From Solibacillus sp. FSL H8-0538 (GTDB lineage: Bacteria; Bacillota; Bacilli; Bacillales_A; Planococcaceae): a DNA stretch of 64,000 nt. The DNA lies in assembly GCF_038003525.1 (NCBI RefSeq), contig NZ_JBBOPI010000001.1, positions 1,541,001 to 1,605,000 of the forward strand, written 5' to 3'. Below, piece after piece: positions 63,323 through 64,000 of this stretch. A program made the translations under genes and the position numbers. The notes under the pieces were generated by a model. The model searched no databases and was not told the origin of the DNA. It was given only the letters and a program-made list of their open reading frames with translations. Every line of letters begins with the position of its first letter. Position 1 is the stretch's first letter.

Positions 63323-63618
63323 AATGCTATTTTAGATAGCAATATAAATAAATTGGCATTCTGCTAGTGATTTTTGAAGATACTTATTCACACTGGCGCA
63401 AGCTAAAGGGCTGCAAGGACGCAAAAGAAGGTTGGGTTTGCGTTGCTTAAGTTAGAAAGTTTTAGTGGAATTTTACCGCGGTTAAAACGGAAGCATGAGC
63501 GCTTCTAATAATAGTAAATTTCCCCGGATGATCGGGTCGAGACATATAATTTATTTATAACGTTATCTATTAAATACTAGAGGGGTATCTTCCAAGCGAA
63601 GATACCCCTTGTCTAATT
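63323..63618 (+). ncRNA. Structured RNA candidate (small RNA or riboswitch-like leader)
   Basis: The region has a promoter and ends in a 12-bp perfect hairpin AGGGGTATCTTC / GAAGATACCCCT (63581-63609) before TGTCTAATTTTA. In between are stems TGCTAT/ATAGCA, ACGCAAA/TTTGCGT (63419-63443), GTTTTA-GTGG/CCGC-TTAAAAC and GAAGC/GCTTC. GAAGATAC at 63376-63383 can pair with the terminator's left arm (63585-63592), an arrangement found in attenuators. The GGACGCAAA element recalls c-di-GMP-I riboswitches, but the GGCAAACC half is missing, so I do not assign it. No protein-coding frame fits. Confidence 0.55.
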
Positions 63619-63622
63619 TTAT
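63581..63622 (+). terminator. Hairpin terminator
   Basis: The 12-bp perfect stem with loop CAAGC is followed by TGTCTAATTTTA, only moderately T-rich. Confidence 0.6.
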
Positions 63623-63659
63623 GGAAGTTTTTTGATTGGGGTTTTGTTCAAAGGGCGTT

Positions 63660-64000
63660 GTTGGTTCGGCAGGCAACACTTAGTGAGTTCAGCACCAAAG
63701 TCAATTCGTTCAAGCAGCAAGTTGGTTCGTACAAGGGTGAAGTCAGTGCGTTCGAAGAGCAAGTTGGTTCGGCAGGCAACACTTAGTGCGTTCAGCACCA
63801 AAGTCAGTGTGTTCAAGCAGCAAGTCGGTTCGTACAAGGGTGAAGTCAGTGCGTTCGAAGAGCAAGTTGGTTCGACAGGCAACATTTAGTGCGTTCAGCA
63901 CCAAAGTCAGTGTGTTCAAGCAGCAAGTTGGTTAGTACAAGGGTGAAGTCAGTGCGTTCAATGAGCAAGTTGGTTCGGCAGGCAACACTTAGTGCGTTAA
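63660..64000. repeat. 103-bp tandem repeat array (minisatellite), runs off right edge
   Basis: GTTGGTTCG begins units at 63660, 63763, 63866 and 63969, an exact 103-base period, at least 3.3 units. Each unit is made of five modules beginning with GTTC, of 23, 21, 17, 25 and 17 bases. 103 is not divisible by three, so long frames across it (on both strands) change register each unit and are not real proteins. The units differ by few bases. Confidence 0.88.

Noticed and set aside
63400-63480. Possible c-di-GMP-I (GEMM) riboswitch because of GGACGCAAA and a GCAA loop
   Set aside because: The conserved GGCAAACC-type half and the second hairpin do not match what I recall of the family; kept only as an unassigned structured RNA.
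63619-63889. Overlapping long frames on both strands with peptide repeats
   Set aside because: They lie over the 103-bp tandem repeat, whose period is not a multiple of three; they have no ribosome binding site.
1-64000. tRNA, rRNA or CRISPR arrays
   Set aside because: No cloverleaf-type sequences, ribosomal RNA segments or regularly spaced repeat-spacer arrays were noticed; the only regular arrays are the 306-bp and 103-bp tandem repeats, which have no spacers.

Overview
The window looks like chromosomal DNA of a low-GC, spore-forming Gram-positive bacterium of the Bacillaceae/Planococcaceae type, closest in flavour to Lysinibacillus or Solibacillus. The signs are AT-rich sequence, strong AGGAGG-type ribosome binding sites with frequent TTG/GTG starts, S-layer-homology (SLH) surface proteins, a HemAT-type sensor, a brxA-ypiP pair as in Bacillus, DUF4085/DUF1572/pRiA4b-type proteins, and many rho-independent terminators. 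The genus is inferred from family content, not from a marker gene. No rRNA, tRNA or CRISPR array was seen.

Layout. 1-2.9 kb: the end of an SLH-anchored GH18 hydrolase and small membrane proteins. 2.9-5.05 kb: an MFS drug exporter with its TetR repressor and two matching operators. 5.3-8.8 kb: an IS remnant inside a broken TetR gene, followed by two ABC ATPases and a permease. 9.1-15.1 kb: a signalling block with HemAT and a GAF-EAL c-di-GMP phosphodiesterase on the minus strand, a divergent NarL-type regulator and MASE3 histidine kinase, and a catalytically dead kinase paralogue; GGGGTTTTCCC-like boxes sit at both promoter regions. 15.2-31.2 kb: many small housekeeping or uncharacterised genes mixed with gene fragments (MurE, IS66 OrfA, transposase) and a GC-rich dispersed element; it ends with an SLH/YcdB-like surface protein.

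31.5-39 kb: a truncated ABC ATPase, a heterodimeric ABC drug exporter, thpR, then a stretch of decaying genes (DUF402, luciferase-like monooxygenase and others) around an intact nucleoside deaminase. 39.2-44.4 kb: a LysM-3D wall protein with a WalR-like box, then a TPR/cold-shock-domain gene plus SF1 helicase operon flanked by two paralogous small proteins that share a promoter-like motif. 44.4-49.7 kb: a ComP/ComA-like two-component system divergent from a lipoprotein gene, and an Excalibur protein.

49.7-57.3 kb: decayed sequence, a giant SLH adhesin with seven near-identical Ig-like repeats, a truncated integrase, a complete IS66-family element and an IS3-like fragment. 57.3-64 kb: brxA-ypiP, a KAP-family NTPase (possible defence protein), a broken acyl-CoA synthetase, an LprI-type lipoprotein, a promoter-to-terminator structured RNA candidate, and a 103-bp tandem repeat array running off the right edge.

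The most unusual items are the dead-kinase paralogue with its shared box motif, the TPR-CSD/helicase operon with flanking paralogues, and the structured RNA candidate followed by the 103-bp repeats. All coordinates come from reading the sequence by eye; family assignments come from remembered family motifs and no search was run.
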